Notes: generated by a model from the sequence alone, not told the origin. Positions 7,463 to 16,330 are shown, counted from the stretch's first letter. The stretch is 33,367 nt of DNA from Thermoguttaceae bacterium (GCA_017435375.1 JAFSFF010000522.1:1-33367); one strand, 5' to 3'. A program made the numbers and translations.

Positions 7463-8914
7463 ATGAAAACGACGCTTCGCCGCGCCGCGTTCGCCCTCGG
7501 AACGCTCGCCCTCGTCTCCGTTATTGTACCTCTAAAATCGACTTTTGCCCAGCAGGACTGGGAAAAAAAGGCGATAAAATCTATTGAAAATAGCGATTTT
7601 TCCGCCGCCGTCGCCGAACTTTCCAGCCTCGAAGGGCTCTCCGAGGCCGAAAAGAGCCGCCGCGACTGGCTTATCGAGCTGACGCGCCGCATCCGGATTG
7701 AATTTCCTTACAACGAAACGGAAATCAAAGAGCAGCTGAAAGAGACCGGGCTCGATTCGAGCGACGAGCAGATGCGCGCTTGGGAGGCCTCGAAAGCGCT
7801 CGAAATGCGCCCGATCGACGGCGAGCGTCGCTACTTCAAGCACGCCGTTTCAAATTTGCGACGTATCGACCGCGAACTCGCGAAAACACGACCGGTTAGC
7901 GGCGGCGACCGTCAACGGTTCGACTCGCGCGTCGCCAATGTTCGCTCGATTCTCGACGCGTCGGACGGCGCCGGCAAGCTAACGCATAAAGTCCGCAACC
8001 GCTTCACTTGCGTCGCAACGATTCCGGCGAACGCCGTCCCGGCCGGCGAAACGGTTCGTTATTGGGCGCCCTTTCCGCGCGAGTCTTGCGGACGTCAACA
8101 GGACGTCAAGCTGATTTCGACCGATCCCGCCGACGGACGCGTCGCTCCGGCGGGCGACTTGCAGCGCTGCGTTTATCTCGAAAAGACCGCCGTCAAAGAC
8201 GAACCGACCGTTTTCACTATCGTCTTTGAAACAACGACTTACGCGCAATACTTTTCGCAAGATTACCTCAAGAAAAAGGCGAAACCCTACCTCGACGACG
8301 AATTTTACCGCTTCTATACCGAGGAACGCCTCCCGCATATGGTAAAGTCCGACAAAATCAAGACTTGGGCGCGCGAAATCGTCGGCGACGCGACCTGCCC
8401 GGTCGAGAAGCTCGTCCGCCTCTTCAACGCGATCGACGAACGCTATCCTTGGGCGTCGTCGAACGAATACGGCACGATGCTCTGCATTCCGGAATACGTT
8501 CTGCGCGAAGGACACGGCGACTGCGGCATGTTGTCGCTTCTGCTGATTTCGGCGCTCCGAAGCGAAGGAATTCCGGCGAAATGGCAAAGCGGCTGGGTCG
8601 CGAACGCTAGCGGAAGTTGCGGAATGCACGACTGGGCCGAGGTTTACTTCGAAGGCGTCGGTTGGGTTCCGGTCGATATGTCTTACGGGCTGATGGACGA
8701 CGATAACCTCGACGTTCGCGAGTTTTACGCCACCGGGCTCGACCAAACGCGACTTGTTGTCAACGACGACATTGGGCGCGACTTCACCCCGGCGAAAACG
8801 CATTTCCGCAGCGAACCGGTCGACTTCCAACGCGGCGAAGTCGAATGGAGCGGCGGCAACCTTTACTTCCCGGAATGGTCGTTCAAGATGACGGTCGAGT
8901 TCCCGGAAAAATAA
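7463..8914 (+). CDS. Secreted transglutaminase-like cysteine protease-fold protein
   Basis: The 483-residue protein starts with a clear signal peptide (MKTTLRRAAFALGTLALVSV, cleavage expected near residue 30 at FAQ-QD). An N-terminal helical region of about 140 residues is followed by a beta-rich part (about 175-265) and a transglutaminase core. The triad is Cys354 in HGDCGMLSLLL, His389 in CGMHDWAEVYF and Asp405 in VPVDMSYG. In bacteria this fold is used by proteases and amidases as well as cross-linking enzymes, so the reaction is not determined. The ATG at 7463 is chosen because it begins the signal peptide; only a weak Shine-Dalgarno is seen. The glycoside-hydrolase-like gene follows with no clear terminator between them. 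Confidence 0.8.
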   Translation: MKTTLRRAAFALGTLALVSVIVPLKSTFAQQDWEKKAIKSIENSDFSAAVAELSSLEGLSEAEKSRRDWLIELTRRIRIEFPYNETEIKEQLKETGLDSSDEQMRAWEASKALEMRPIDGERRYFKHAVSNLRRIDRELAKTRPVSGGDRQRFDSRVANVRSILDASDGAGKLTHKVRNRFTCVATIPANAVPAGETVRYWAPFPRESCGRQQDVKLISTDPADGRVAPAGDLQRCVYLEKTAVKDEPTVFTIVFETTTYAQYFSQDYLKKKAKPYLDDEFYRFYTEERLPHMVKSDKIKTWAREIVGDATCPVEKLVRLFNAIDERYPWASSNEYGTMLCIPEYVLREGHGDCGMLSLLLISALRSEGIPAKWQSGWVANASGSCGMHDWAEVYFEGVGWVPVDMSYGLMDDDNLDVREFYATGLDQTRLVVNDDIGRDFTPAKTHFRSEPVDFQRGEVEWSGGNLYFPEWSFKMTVEFPEK

Positions 8915-9087
8915 CGCAACCCCTTTAAAAGCGACGCTTGCGACGGACGTTTTCGCTTTCGTTCGACGCGGCGTCGTTTCTTTTATCGGGCGATCTTTCG
9001 CTCGTTCCCGTTTGTCGGACGTCCTTGCGAAATTCCCGTTTTTTTTTCACTCGCATTTTCCCGTTAACTCAAAGATCGGCAACCTTT

Positions 9088-10800
9088 ATGACAACGTTAA
9101 AACAACTTTCTCGCAAGCGCGGCGCCTTGTCGCGTTTTCTCGCTTTATCCTCCGCCTTAACCGCGACCGCCGTCTTATTCGCGCCGCCGACTTTCGCCCA
9201 AGACGCGCCGACGCAAGCGCCGTCTTCCGTTCGTTTTACGGTCGACGCGACAAAACGAAGCGACGCATTAATCGGCAACAAAGTCGCCGTCGTCAACGTT
9301 TGGTCGCCGAACTCGCTGACGCTTCCCGCCAAGGGCGAAGGAGGCGACCTAAGTTCTTTCGTTGAAACGGTTCAGCTGATGCAAGCGACCGGCGGTTCGG
9401 CGGAGCGCGACCTTTTCGTCGACCCGGCGAACCTCGACGTCCTCGACGATTACCGCTTCGATCCGTTGGTCGACGCTTGCCGCCGCGCGCTGCAACTCCG
9501 CGTCAAACCTTGGATTAAGTTAAGCGTCCCGGCGAAATTTTCCCGCGAAAGCAAGGTCGGCGTCTTCGGCGTCGACGTCCTGCCGCCGGACGATTACGAC
9601 GTTTATTACCGGTACGTCCGCGCGCTCGCTCGGAAGCTCGTCGACGAATTCGGGCTCGACGAAGTTCGCTCTTGGCGGTTCGGCGTTTTGACGGAATTCG
9701 AGAACGGAGACTGGTTTAAGGCGGCCGACGGAACGCCGGAGTCGAGCCGCGCGGCGTTTTTCAAGCTGTACGATTATTCGGTCGCGGCGCTCGACGACGA
9801 ACTCGGCGGCGAAGTTTGCGTTACGGCGCACGCAATGGCTTGCACCGAAGGACTTTGGGACGAGCGCGACTTCTTCGAGCATTGCGCCAAGGGCGTCAAC
9901 GCGAAAACGGGCAAAGTCGGAACCCGCCTAAATATTTTCGCCGTCTCGTTTTACGACGACGCGCCCGGCAAACCGCATCCGATGAATTTGGCGGAAACAG
10001 TCGACCGCGTTCGCGCTAAAGCCCGCGAATGCGGACTTAACGACGTCGTTTTCGGCGTCGACGAGGGGCGGATTCTCGCGTCGAAAAAGGGCGCGAAAGC
10101 GGGCGACCTCACTTGGCGCATCGTCGGGCAGACGTATCAGGCGGCTTACGACGCGCGGCTCTTCAAGATTATGCTCGATAACGACGTAAAGTATTTCTCC
10201 GCTTGGAGTTATTCGAGCGGCTCCGCTTGGAACGGATACCCGCTCGTCGCTCAACGCGTCGCGGAAAACGTCGCTAAGTTCAAAGATTCGAAGCGGTTGG
10301 AAACGACGGCGAAAAAAACGCTCGGTCAAGGCGTCGAGTGCGACGCGGTCGCGGCGTTCGACGAATCGACGCAAACCCTTCGCTTGACGGCGTTTAACTT
10401 CAAAGACGATCTCGAATACGCCGACGCTCTCGACGCCGAGTTCGCCGTTTCGGCGCCGTTTTGGGCCGGGCGCGATGTGAAAATCGTCGAAAAAACGGTC
10501 GACGACCGGATCAATTTTTTCCCGCAATGGTTGCGCGACAAGGCGGAACTCGGAATTTCCGACGACGTTTTCCCTTGGTCGCCGGACAGCGGGTGCCTCG
10601 ACTCCGGGATTTACGACGCCGCGACGCGTCAACTTTATTTCGAGAAGTTGCGCCCGAAATACGTCGAAATCGCGAACCGTCCTTACTCGACCGAGCGAAC
10701 CGCTAAAGTCGGCGACGACGGACGGTTAACGCTTCAAACGACGCTTGCGCGGCACGGCGTCGTCTTTTACGAAATTTCGCCGGTCAATCCGGAAAAATGA
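9088..10800 (+). CDS. Secreted glycoside-hydrolase-like protein (clan GH-A, GH39-like)
   Basis: The 570-residue protein has a signal peptide ending at TFAQ-DA (residue 38). The body resembles a GH39-type TIM barrel. Residues 196-206, SWRFGVLTEFE, take the place of the strand-4 motif with the acid/base glutamate (Glu203 candidate), and VVFGVDEGRIL near 320-330 offers Glu326 as the nucleophile. FAVSFYDD and a Trp-rich segment (YFSAWSYSSGSAW) fit an active-site cleft, and a C-terminal beta domain follows. The usual Asn-Glu-Pro is Thr-Glu-Phe here, so activity is not assured. The ATG at 9088 is chosen because the signal peptide begins there. It is probably co-transcribed with the transglutaminase-like gene. 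Confidence 0.55.
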   Translation: MTTLKQLSRKRGALSRFLALSSALTATAVLFAPPTFAQDAPTQAPSSVRFTVDATKRSDALIGNKVAVVNVWSPNSLTLPAKGEGGDLSSFVETVQLMQATGGSAERDLFVDPANLDVLDDYRFDPLVDACRRALQLRVKPWIKLSVPAKFSRESKVGVFGVDVLPPDDYDVYYRYVRALARKLVDEFGLDEVRSWRFGVLTEFENGDWFKAADGTPESSRAAFFKLYDYSVAALDDELGGEVCVTAHAMACTEGLWDERDFFEHCAKGVNAKTGKVGTRLNIFAVSFYDDAPGKPHPMNLAETVDRVRAKARECGLNDVVFGVDEGRILASKKGAKAGDLTWRIVGQTYQAAYDARLFKIMLDNDVKYFSAWSYSSGSAWNGYPLVAQRVAENVAKFKDSKRLETTAKKTLGQGVECDAVAAFDESTQTLRLTAFNFKDDLEYADALDAEFAVSAPFWAGRDVKIVEKTVDDRINFFPQWLRDKAELGISDDVFPWSPDSGCLDSGIYDAATRQLYFEKLRPKYVEIANRPYSTERTAKVGDDGRLTLQTTLARHGVVFYEISPVNPEK

Positions 10801-10842
10801 CGCGACGTCGACGACGAAATAAAAAAAACAGCGCTTCCCGAA

Positions 10843-10879
10843 AAACGCGACGCGTTGCGACACGCTCGGCGTCGCGTTT
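10843..10879 (+). terminator. Terminator after the glycoside-hydrolase-like gene
   Basis: A perfect 11-bp stem, AAACGCGACGC with GCGTCGCGTTT, encloses a 15-base loop about 40 bases after the stop. The T-run after it is short, so efficiency is uncertain. Confidence 0.6.
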
Positions 10880-10952
10880 CGAAAACGCTCTAACGTCGTC
10901 AACGGTCGCGTTTAGCCGTTCGTCGGCGACGTCCGTTGAGAACAAGAAGTAA

Positions 10953-11232
10953 AAAACGAATACGCCGAATGTTACGACGTTTCACAACGACGATTCGCGC
11001 GTCTTTCCTTTGTTTGGACAAGCCTTTACGGCGGCGGTCGACGCGCTCGAATACGGGAAAACGCGAGTTAATCGCGTCGAAAATATCGAAACCGTTCTCG
11101 GCGCCAAAACGCGACAATTTCATTACGACGCAACTTCTTTAACCGTCGAATTTGCAAATGGGCGCTTTCTTCGGCTCCGCGGCGTCGTGTCAACAAAACG
11201 ACGCGATGCAATATCAAACGTCGCCGTCGATA
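10953..11232 (+). pseudogene. Possible gene remnant, KTSC-like
   Basis: The roughly 350-base gap between two terminators holds no clear gene. One plus-strand frame, however, has the codon choice of real genes here and is not arginine-rich. It reads FTAAVDALEYGKTRVN, then ETVLGAK and FHYDATSLTVEFANG. The last part loosely resembles the KTSC fold pattern (YD-x-L-x-V-x-F-x-x-G). There is no ATG in frame and no ribosome binding site, and the frame runs into the opposing terminator without a stop. I read it as a decayed or frameshifted small gene; it may also be chance. Confidence 0.22.
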
Positions 11233-11271
11233 AAAAACGCCGCGCTCGACGGCTCGAGTCGCGGCGTTTTT
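11233..11271. terminator. Bidirectional terminator downstream of the MurQ/GKRP-like gene
   Basis: A perfect 12-bp stem, AAAAACGCCGCG with CGCGGCGTTTTT, provides T-runs on both strands. It lies 36 bases beyond the last stop of the minus-strand gene and would also stop plus-strand transcripts from the left. Confidence 0.8.
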
Positions 11272-11306
11272 GTTCGATTAAGCGCAAATCGTTTCAGCAA
11301 AAGCGG

Positions 11307-11648
11307 TTACGCGTTCTTTTTCGTCAATTTTTCGACCGCGTACGCCGCCGGGGAAATCGTCTTTTTGCGGTCGAGCGGCCAGCTCTCCATTTCGTCGAGC
11401 GCTTCAAAAATCGCGACGCAAGCCGTTCGATAGTCGACTTTAGCAATTTCGGAAACGAGACGGACGCTGCGGTCGATCAACTTTTTGTTCGTCGCGTCGA
11501 CGTGCGCCATCCAGTTCCCGTTCAGACGGCCGAACTTGCCCATCGTCGCGCTCGAAATATTGTTCAGCGCGAGTTTTAGGGCGATATGCGCGAAGACGTC
11601 GAGCGGCGTCGCGAGGATCGGCGCCTTAAATTGGAAAACGCGGGCCCG
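11307..11648 (-). pseudogene. C-terminal part of the MurQ/GKRP-like gene, displaced frame
   Basis: This stretch continues the preceding gene in the -1 frame. It reads RVFQFKAPILATPLDVFAHI, then LKLALNNISSATMGKFGRL, GNWMAHVDATNKKLIDRS and DYRTACVAIFEALDE, which is the conserved C-terminal helical region of MurQ and glucokinase-regulator proteins (about 111 residues). No start codon or ribosome binding site introduces it. It makes sense only when joined to the upstream frame at the GGGCCC around 11642-11647, giving a protein of about 626 residues, close to the length of animal GKRP. Confidence 0.75.
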
Positions 11649-13186
11649 TCGACCGTTTGGCGTTCGTTCGTTTCGCCGTTCGTTCCGCAAGCGCAATCGC
11701 AACCCGTTTTTCCGCAAGCGTTTGCGCCGAGCGAGTTTTCGACCAAAAACGCGATTTTTTGTTCGAACGGCGCCGCGCCCTTCTCATACGCGACGAACCA
11801 CTCGTCGGAACCGTCCCCCCAAATTTGCGTCTCCGCGTCGGCCAAGACCGCGACGGCGGCGTTCGGCGAAACCTCCGTTCGCGACGGGTCGGCCTCGTTC
11901 CCAATCGGGAAGCGATACACGGCGGCGCGCCCAATCTTCGGCGGGTCAAGGATTTGCGCCGACGTCCCGCCCATCGCGCGGTAATCGTCCGGCGTCCATT
12001 CGAGACAGCGCGGCTCGACCCCGCCGAGAAGCCAAATCCACGCGTCCTTCGCCGACCGCATCGGGTCTTTCACAAACGCCCACGGCGCGGGCGCTTCCGT
12101 CTCGTCGAGCGAACGGAACGGCGGGATTTTGAACGTCGGCGAACGCTCCGTCGTGTCGGTGAAAATGTCGAGTTCGTAATCGCGCGCAAAGTACGTAATC
12201 CGCCCGCCGCGCCGGTAAACGTTCGTTTCGAACTCGACGTAAGCGGCCGCCGTCTCGACGTTTGCGTCGGAACGAATCGCTTCGAGAAGCGCGTCGAACG
12301 CCTCCGCTTTTTCGGTCGGCGACTTTTCCTCGAACCCGAGCGCGGCGAACTCGTCGGCGGTCAACGTTTCTTTAAGTCGTTTAGTAACGGCGGTTTCGAA
12401 CGCAAACCCGGCGACGAGAAGCTCGATCGTCGTCGCTTGCATTCGCGTCGACCCGGCGATCGCCATCGGGCCGGTCGTTAGATTGACGACGGTAACTCGT
12501 TCGTCTTCAATCACTTGGCGCGAGCGTTCGACCCGCGACGCCATCAGGTCGCTCGGGTTGTTGAAAAGGAAAAAGGCGGGTATCCCAGCGTCGACGGCGG
12601 CGAAAATCGTTCCGATAACCGACGACGTTTCGCCCCCTTCGCTGATCGCGACGAGAACGTCGTTCGGGCCGATTCCAGCTTGTTCGAACTGTTTGCGGCC
12701 AAAGGAGATAAAGTCTTCGAAACTTTCGACGGAGCGAATCAGCGCGAAGTCGCCGCCCGTCATAACGGCGTTCGTTTGCGCGGCAAGCGTTCGGAAAAAG
12801 TCGGCGCGGTTCGGCAGCTTCTCGGCGCTCGTTCGGCAGAACTTTTTGTTCGCGGCGTCGAGGAGAATCGAGAGGCGCCCGGTCGCGCCGCACCCGCTGA
12901 ACGAGACGCGACCTCCGGCGCTTAACGCCTTATAAATCGCGGTTTCGAGCGCGGCGAACTCCGGCGACGCGATCGTTTTTTTCAGAACCGGCGGAATATC
13001 GTCGTCGACCGAAAAGAGTTGGCGCATCCCGGCCGCGACGTCGGTTTCGAGCGTCTGCGAGAGCGTCCGCGTCTTCGGATGCGACTGTTCCGTCGTCAGC
13101 GCGCCCAAGTGAAACTGCGTCTCGTTTTGAATAAAATCCTCGGCCTTTTCCAACGGCGTCGCCGCGCGTTCGAACGAAGTTTCCAT
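11576..13186 (-). CDS. murQ: MurQ/glucokinase-regulator-like double-SIS protein, frameshifted near its 3' end
   Basis: The reading frame gives 536 residues, of which about 515 belong to the family; the last 21 (an arginine/serine-rich tail) are out of frame. Two SIS domains are visible: SFSGCGATGRLSILLDAA at about 95-112, with TTGPMAIAGSTRMQATTIE near 217-235, and a second beyond residue 300. MurQ cleaves the lactyl ether of N-acetylmuramate 6-phosphate, whereas the longer animal homologue GKRP binds sugar phosphates and regulates glucokinase. Total length and the double SIS fit the GKRP-like branch. The glutamate following the first SIS motif in MurQ (LDASE) is replaced (LDAANKKF), whereas the second (near 144-147, SVESFED) seems kept, so etherase activity is doubtful. 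Confidence 0.75.
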   Translation of the reverse strand: METSFERAATPLEKAEDFIQNETQFHLGALTTEQSHPKTRTLSQTLETDVAAGMRQLFSVDDDIPPVLKKTIASPEFAALETAIYKALSAGGRVSFSGCGATGRLSILLDAANKKFCRTSAEKLPNRADFFRTLAAQTNAVMTGGDFALIRSVESFEDFISFGRKQFEQAGIGPNDVLVAISEGGETSSVIGTIFAAVDAGIPAFFLFNNPSDLMASRVERSRQVIEDERVTVVNLTTGPMAIAGSTRMQATTIELLVAGFAFETAVTKRLKETLTADEFAALGFEEKSPTEKAEAFDALLEAIRSDANVETAAAYVEFETNVYRRGGRITYFARDYELDIFTDTTERSPTFKIPPFRSLDETEAPAPWAFVKDPMRSAKDAWIWLLGGVEPRCLEWTPDDYRAMGGTSAQILDPPKIGRAAVYRFPIGNEADPSRTEVSPNAAVAVLADAETQIWGDGSDEWFVAYEKGAAPFEQKIAFLVENSLGANACGKTGCDCACGTNGETNERQTVDGPAFSNLRRRSSRRRSTSSRISP

Positions 13187-13216
13187 CGCTTTTCCTTTCC
13201 GAGCGTAAAATTTGTT

Positions 13217-13225
13217 ATATTACCA
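13217..13225 (-). promoter_or_regulatory. Extended -10 promoter of the MurQ/GKRP-like gene
   Basis: On the minus strand TGG-TAATAT forms an extended -10 element with no clear -35. The leader would be about 24 bases and include GGAAAGGAAAAGCG before the ATG. Confidence 0.4.
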
Positions 13226-13349
13226 GTTCCAAGTATCGCGCCGTTCGATCGCCAACTTAACGCGACCTTGCGCCGCTTGCCGCGCAAGCGTTGTTTCGAC
13301 GTTGTTATCGTCTCGCTTGCTCGCGCGGCATGTCGTTAGCGACGGGAAC

Positions 13350-16004
13350 TTACGGTTTCTCCGTCGTTCCCGTTTCGCCCGACGGAGCCGCTTCTTGTTT
13401 CGGCGCGATTTTTTCCCAATCGAGGCCCAATTTTTCCGCGGTTTTTCGGAGCGCGGTTAAGTCGCAATTTACCGATTCCGCCGCTTTGCGCAACCGCGTC
13501 GTCGCTTCCTCGACGTTCGCTTCGACGCCGTCGCCGGTCGCGCAACATTCGGCGAAACGCAAAATCGCCGGAAGGTAATCCGCGTCCGCCGCTTGACGGA
13601 AGAATTTCGCCGCCGTCTCGGCGTTTTGCGCGACGCCTTCGCCGTTCGCATACCGCTCGGCCAAGATATAAAGCGTCGGCGCGTCGCCTTGTTCGGCGAG
13701 TTTCACAAACCCTTCGCACGCCTTTTTAAAATACTCTTCCGCTCGCGCCGCGTCTTCGCCGACGCCCAAACCGTCGCGATAACAGATCGCCAACACGTTT
13801 TGCGCCAAGGGATTACCGTCGTTCGCCGGATCCTCGGCCATATTGAACGCCCGCGCGACGCTCGCCTCGACGCCGTCGCCGCCCGTCAACAGAAGCGCCG
13901 CCAACTCGGCCTGCGCGTCGAGCGAGCCCAAGTCGACCGACTTCTCCAACGCTTCCGAAGCGGCCGCGCTATCGATTTTACGTCCGTCGAGCCCCAACGC
14001 CAACGCCCGTCCTTCGCGATAAAGCCGTTCGGCTTCGTTTTTATGCGCCGTTACTTGCGTCGTTCCGTCGACCTTCGCGGCTTCTTCGGCGTTACTTAAG
14101 GTCGCGCCGTCCGGAATCAACGCCAAGCGGCAACCGTTCGCGGCGAAACGTTTATTCGGGTCGAAATTAAATCGATTGCCGGAACGACAATATTTCGCGC
14201 GTCCGCGCCAACCGCCGCCTCGCAACGCGCGGTCGGTCCCTTCGGTCGCGCCGGTCGGGTCGACGACCGGGTCGCCGGAATAGGTTCCGAAAATATCCGC
14301 GCACCATTCCTCGACGTTGCCGTGCATGTCGTAAAAGCCCCAAGGGTTCTTCTCATAACTTCCCACGTTCGTCGGACGCCCCTGATAAGAATCAGCGTCC
14401 ATTTGATACGGATAGTTCACGCCGTCGCAGTTTGCTTTATCGCCGTTCAACGAATCGCCCCAGAAAAACGGCGTCGACGTTCCGGCGCGGCAGGCGTACT
14501 CCCACTGCGCTTCGGTCGGCAACGCGAACTTCCAGCCCTTCGGCGCGCAACCGGCCGCGTTTAATTTTTCGGCAAATTCGCAACAATCATACCAGTTGAC
14601 GCTGTCGACCGGAAAACTCGCGGTTACAAGGCCGCGCATATCTTGTCGCTTTTCGAGCGTAAACTCGCTCGGATTTTCCCCGACGACGGCGGTCCAAAGC
14701 TGTTGCGTCGTTTCGGTTTCCATTAACCAAAACCCTTGCGTCAACGTTACTTCGCGCTGCGTTTCGTACGGCGCGCAACGCTCCGGCTCGGTATCCGGCG
14801 TTCCCTGCGTAAAGGTTCCCGGCGGCGCCCAACAGAAGCCGACTTCGATATCGGCGATCGTCAGCGTCATTCGTTCGCCGGCGGCGCTCGCATGATCCCA
14901 GTCGCCCGACGCGTCGTTCCCTTCGGGGTTTATGATAAAAGGATCGTATGAAAACAACTTAAAATTCGTCGTATCGCTAATAAAATGCGGCTCTTGGGAA
15001 CCGTTCGTCGCTTTTTCGACCGCCTCCGACGTCTTATTAAGCGCTTCAAAGAGCCGCACGTTGCCGTCTTGATCCATGTCCCCCTTTTCGCTCAAACACC
15101 GAGCAAAATGATAGGTAAAAACGCCGTGTTTCAGTTCGTCATATTCGTAACTAAATTGTCCCGCGTCGCAACTTTGCAACAATACCGAGCCAGTCGGAGC
15201 GTTCAAACGCCCCAGGGCCGTCGCGCCGTCGGTCAAACCTCCGCGCCTACGTCCGTTCGTCGCCAAGAGCATTTCCTCGGACGCCGGTTCCAACTTTTCC
15301 CGACACGCGTCGACGACAATCCACTTAAAACGCGCTTCCGTCTCCGCCAAACGCTTGAACAGTCTCGAAAGCGAATAAGTCGCTTCAAAATCGACGACGC
15401 CCGCCGTTTTCGTCGTGTCGTAAGGAGCGAAACCGACGTACGGAGAGTAGCCGCCGAAATTATCCGTTTGAAAACCGTGTCCGGAAAAGAAGATAAAAAT
15501 CGCGTCGTCCGGCCCGGTCGCGTCGATCGCCTTCATCAATTCGCGCTCGATATTCGCAACATTCGGAATCAGATTCGTGTCGTCTTTCCCGGCTTCGGTT
15601 GTTATCGCAACAATATTTTCCTTTTGGAAACCAAGACAGTCTTCCAAACGCTCGCGAATCAGCTCAACGTCGGCACTCGCGTACTTTAGATCGTTAAAAT
15701 GAAGATAATGATCGACGCCGATCAAAACCGCGCGGTCGACGGGCGGCGCCGGTTCTTTTGCATTTTCGCCGTTTTCCCGCGCTTGTTCGCTCGCTTGGCT
15801 CGCCTTCGCCGCTTCCGCCGTTTGCTCAGCTTCCGTCGTTTGACTCGCTTCCGCCGTCGCCGCCGGTTGGTCGAGCGCGTTTTCCGCCGTCGGTCGCACG
15901 CGTCCGAAACGAACGCAAAACATCGCCAACGCCGCGATTACCGCGCAAATCGCGATAACGTCGCCAATTCTCCAAGGTAGGCGACGTAAATTTTTCTCGG
16001 TCAT
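13350..16004 (-). CDS. Membrane-anchored caspase-like peptidase fused to SUMF1/FGE-like domain and Sel1 repeats
   Basis: The 884-residue protein has one N-terminal membrane span (residues 13-33) and an Ala/Glu/Gln/Thr-rich linker (40-87). A caspase-like (peptidase C14) domain spans about 90-350, with catalytic His176 in FFSGHG and Cys234 in VVDACRE. A SUMF1/formylglycine-generating-enzyme-like domain spans about 376-632 (LPTEAQWEYACRAG, GFYDMHGNVEEWCAD, RGGGWRG, GCRLAL). It retains only one cysteine (Cys606, AKYCRSGNR) where true FGE has two, so it is probably a binding domain. Three to four Sel1-like repeats follow (about 655-845: CYRDGLGVGED, RYANGEGVAQN, CCATGDGVEAN). The span orientation would place the enzyme parts outside the cytoplasmic membrane. 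Substrate is unknown; a signalling or cell-death protease is inference. Confidence 0.85.
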   Translation of the reverse strand: MTEKNLRRLPWRIGDVIAICAVIAALAMFCVRFGRVRPTAENALDQPAATAEASQTTEAEQTAEAAKASQASEQARENGENAKEPAPPVDRAVLIGVDHYLHFNDLKYASADVELIRERLEDCLGFQKENIVAITTEAGKDDTNLIPNVANIERELMKAIDATGPDDAIFIFFSGHGFQTDNFGGYSPYVGFAPYDTTKTAGVVDFEATYSLSRLFKRLAETEARFKWIVVDACREKLEPASEEMLLATNGRRRGGLTDGATALGRLNAPTGSVLLQSCDAGQFSYEYDELKHGVFTYHFARCLSEKGDMDQDGNVRLFEALNKTSEAVEKATNGSQEPHFISDTTNFKLFSYDPFIINPEGNDASGDWDHASAAGERMTLTIADIEVGFCWAPPGTFTQGTPDTEPERCAPYETQREVTLTQGFWLMETETTQQLWTAVVGENPSEFTLEKRQDMRGLVTASFPVDSVNWYDCCEFAEKLNAAGCAPKGWKFALPTEAQWEYACRAGTSTPFFWGDSLNGDKANCDGVNYPYQMDADSYQGRPTNVGSYEKNPWGFYDMHGNVEEWCADIFGTYSGDPVVDPTGATEGTDRALRGGGWRGRAKYCRSGNRFNFDPNKRFAANGCRLALIPDGATLSNAEEAAKVDGTTQVTAHKNEAERLYREGRALALGLDGRKIDSAAASEALEKSVDLGSLDAQAELAALLLTGGDGVEASVARAFNMAEDPANDGNPLAQNVLAICYRDGLGVGEDAARAEEYFKKACEGFVKLAEQGDAPTLYILAERYANGEGVAQNAETAAKFFRQAADADYLPAILRFAECCATGDGVEANVEEATTRLRKAAESVNCDLTALRKTAEKLGLDWEKIAPKQEAAPSGETGTTEKP

Positions 16005-16330
16005 TTTTATCTTTCTTTTCCGTTTTCGAGATCTCGAGCTCCGCGCCGACGCAACCGCGCCCGCTTTCGCCCCCGAACCGACAGCTTTCGGTTGAGTTTA
16101 TCGCGCCTCAACGTTTAAAAATATTTGTCAAAAAACGAATTCAAAGAAACGCGCCTAATTCAAGCGAACGAACGCTTCTTGTTCCCTTCCCGAAAGCCAA
16201 ACGTCGGGTCGTTTCCCGTCGTTGAAAAGCGCGTTTTTTATTATAAAGAAAACGCAAAAACATTTCAAGAGCTTCGACGGGAAATCGCAAGAATTTTGCG
16301 CCCTATTTCAACGCGCCGCTTTCAAAGAGG
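16005..16330. other. Intergenic region between MFS and caspase-like genes
   Basis: This 326-base gap holds the caspase-like gene's promoter and a leader of about 230 bases. I see no gene in it. It includes an AT-rich stretch with TTGACA near 16125 (minus strand) that has no matching -10 at a usable distance. Confidence 0.5.
16240..16268 (-). promoter_or_regulatory. Promoter of the caspase-like gene
   Basis: On the minus strand TTGAAA (-35) and a perfect TATAAT (-10) are separated by 17 bases. Transcription would begin near 16234, leaving an unusually long untranslated leader of about 230 bases. Confidence 0.65.

Noticed and set aside
11630-11660. Programmed -1 frameshift in the MurQ/GKRP-like gene
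   Set aside because: The codon-phase sequence around GGG CCC does not fit a slippery heptamer, and no obvious downstream pseudoknot was seen.
13350-16004. True formylglycine-generating (sulfatase-maturing) activity of the SUMF1 domain
   Set aside because: Only one of the two expected active-site cysteines is present, and no sulfatase gene is nearby.
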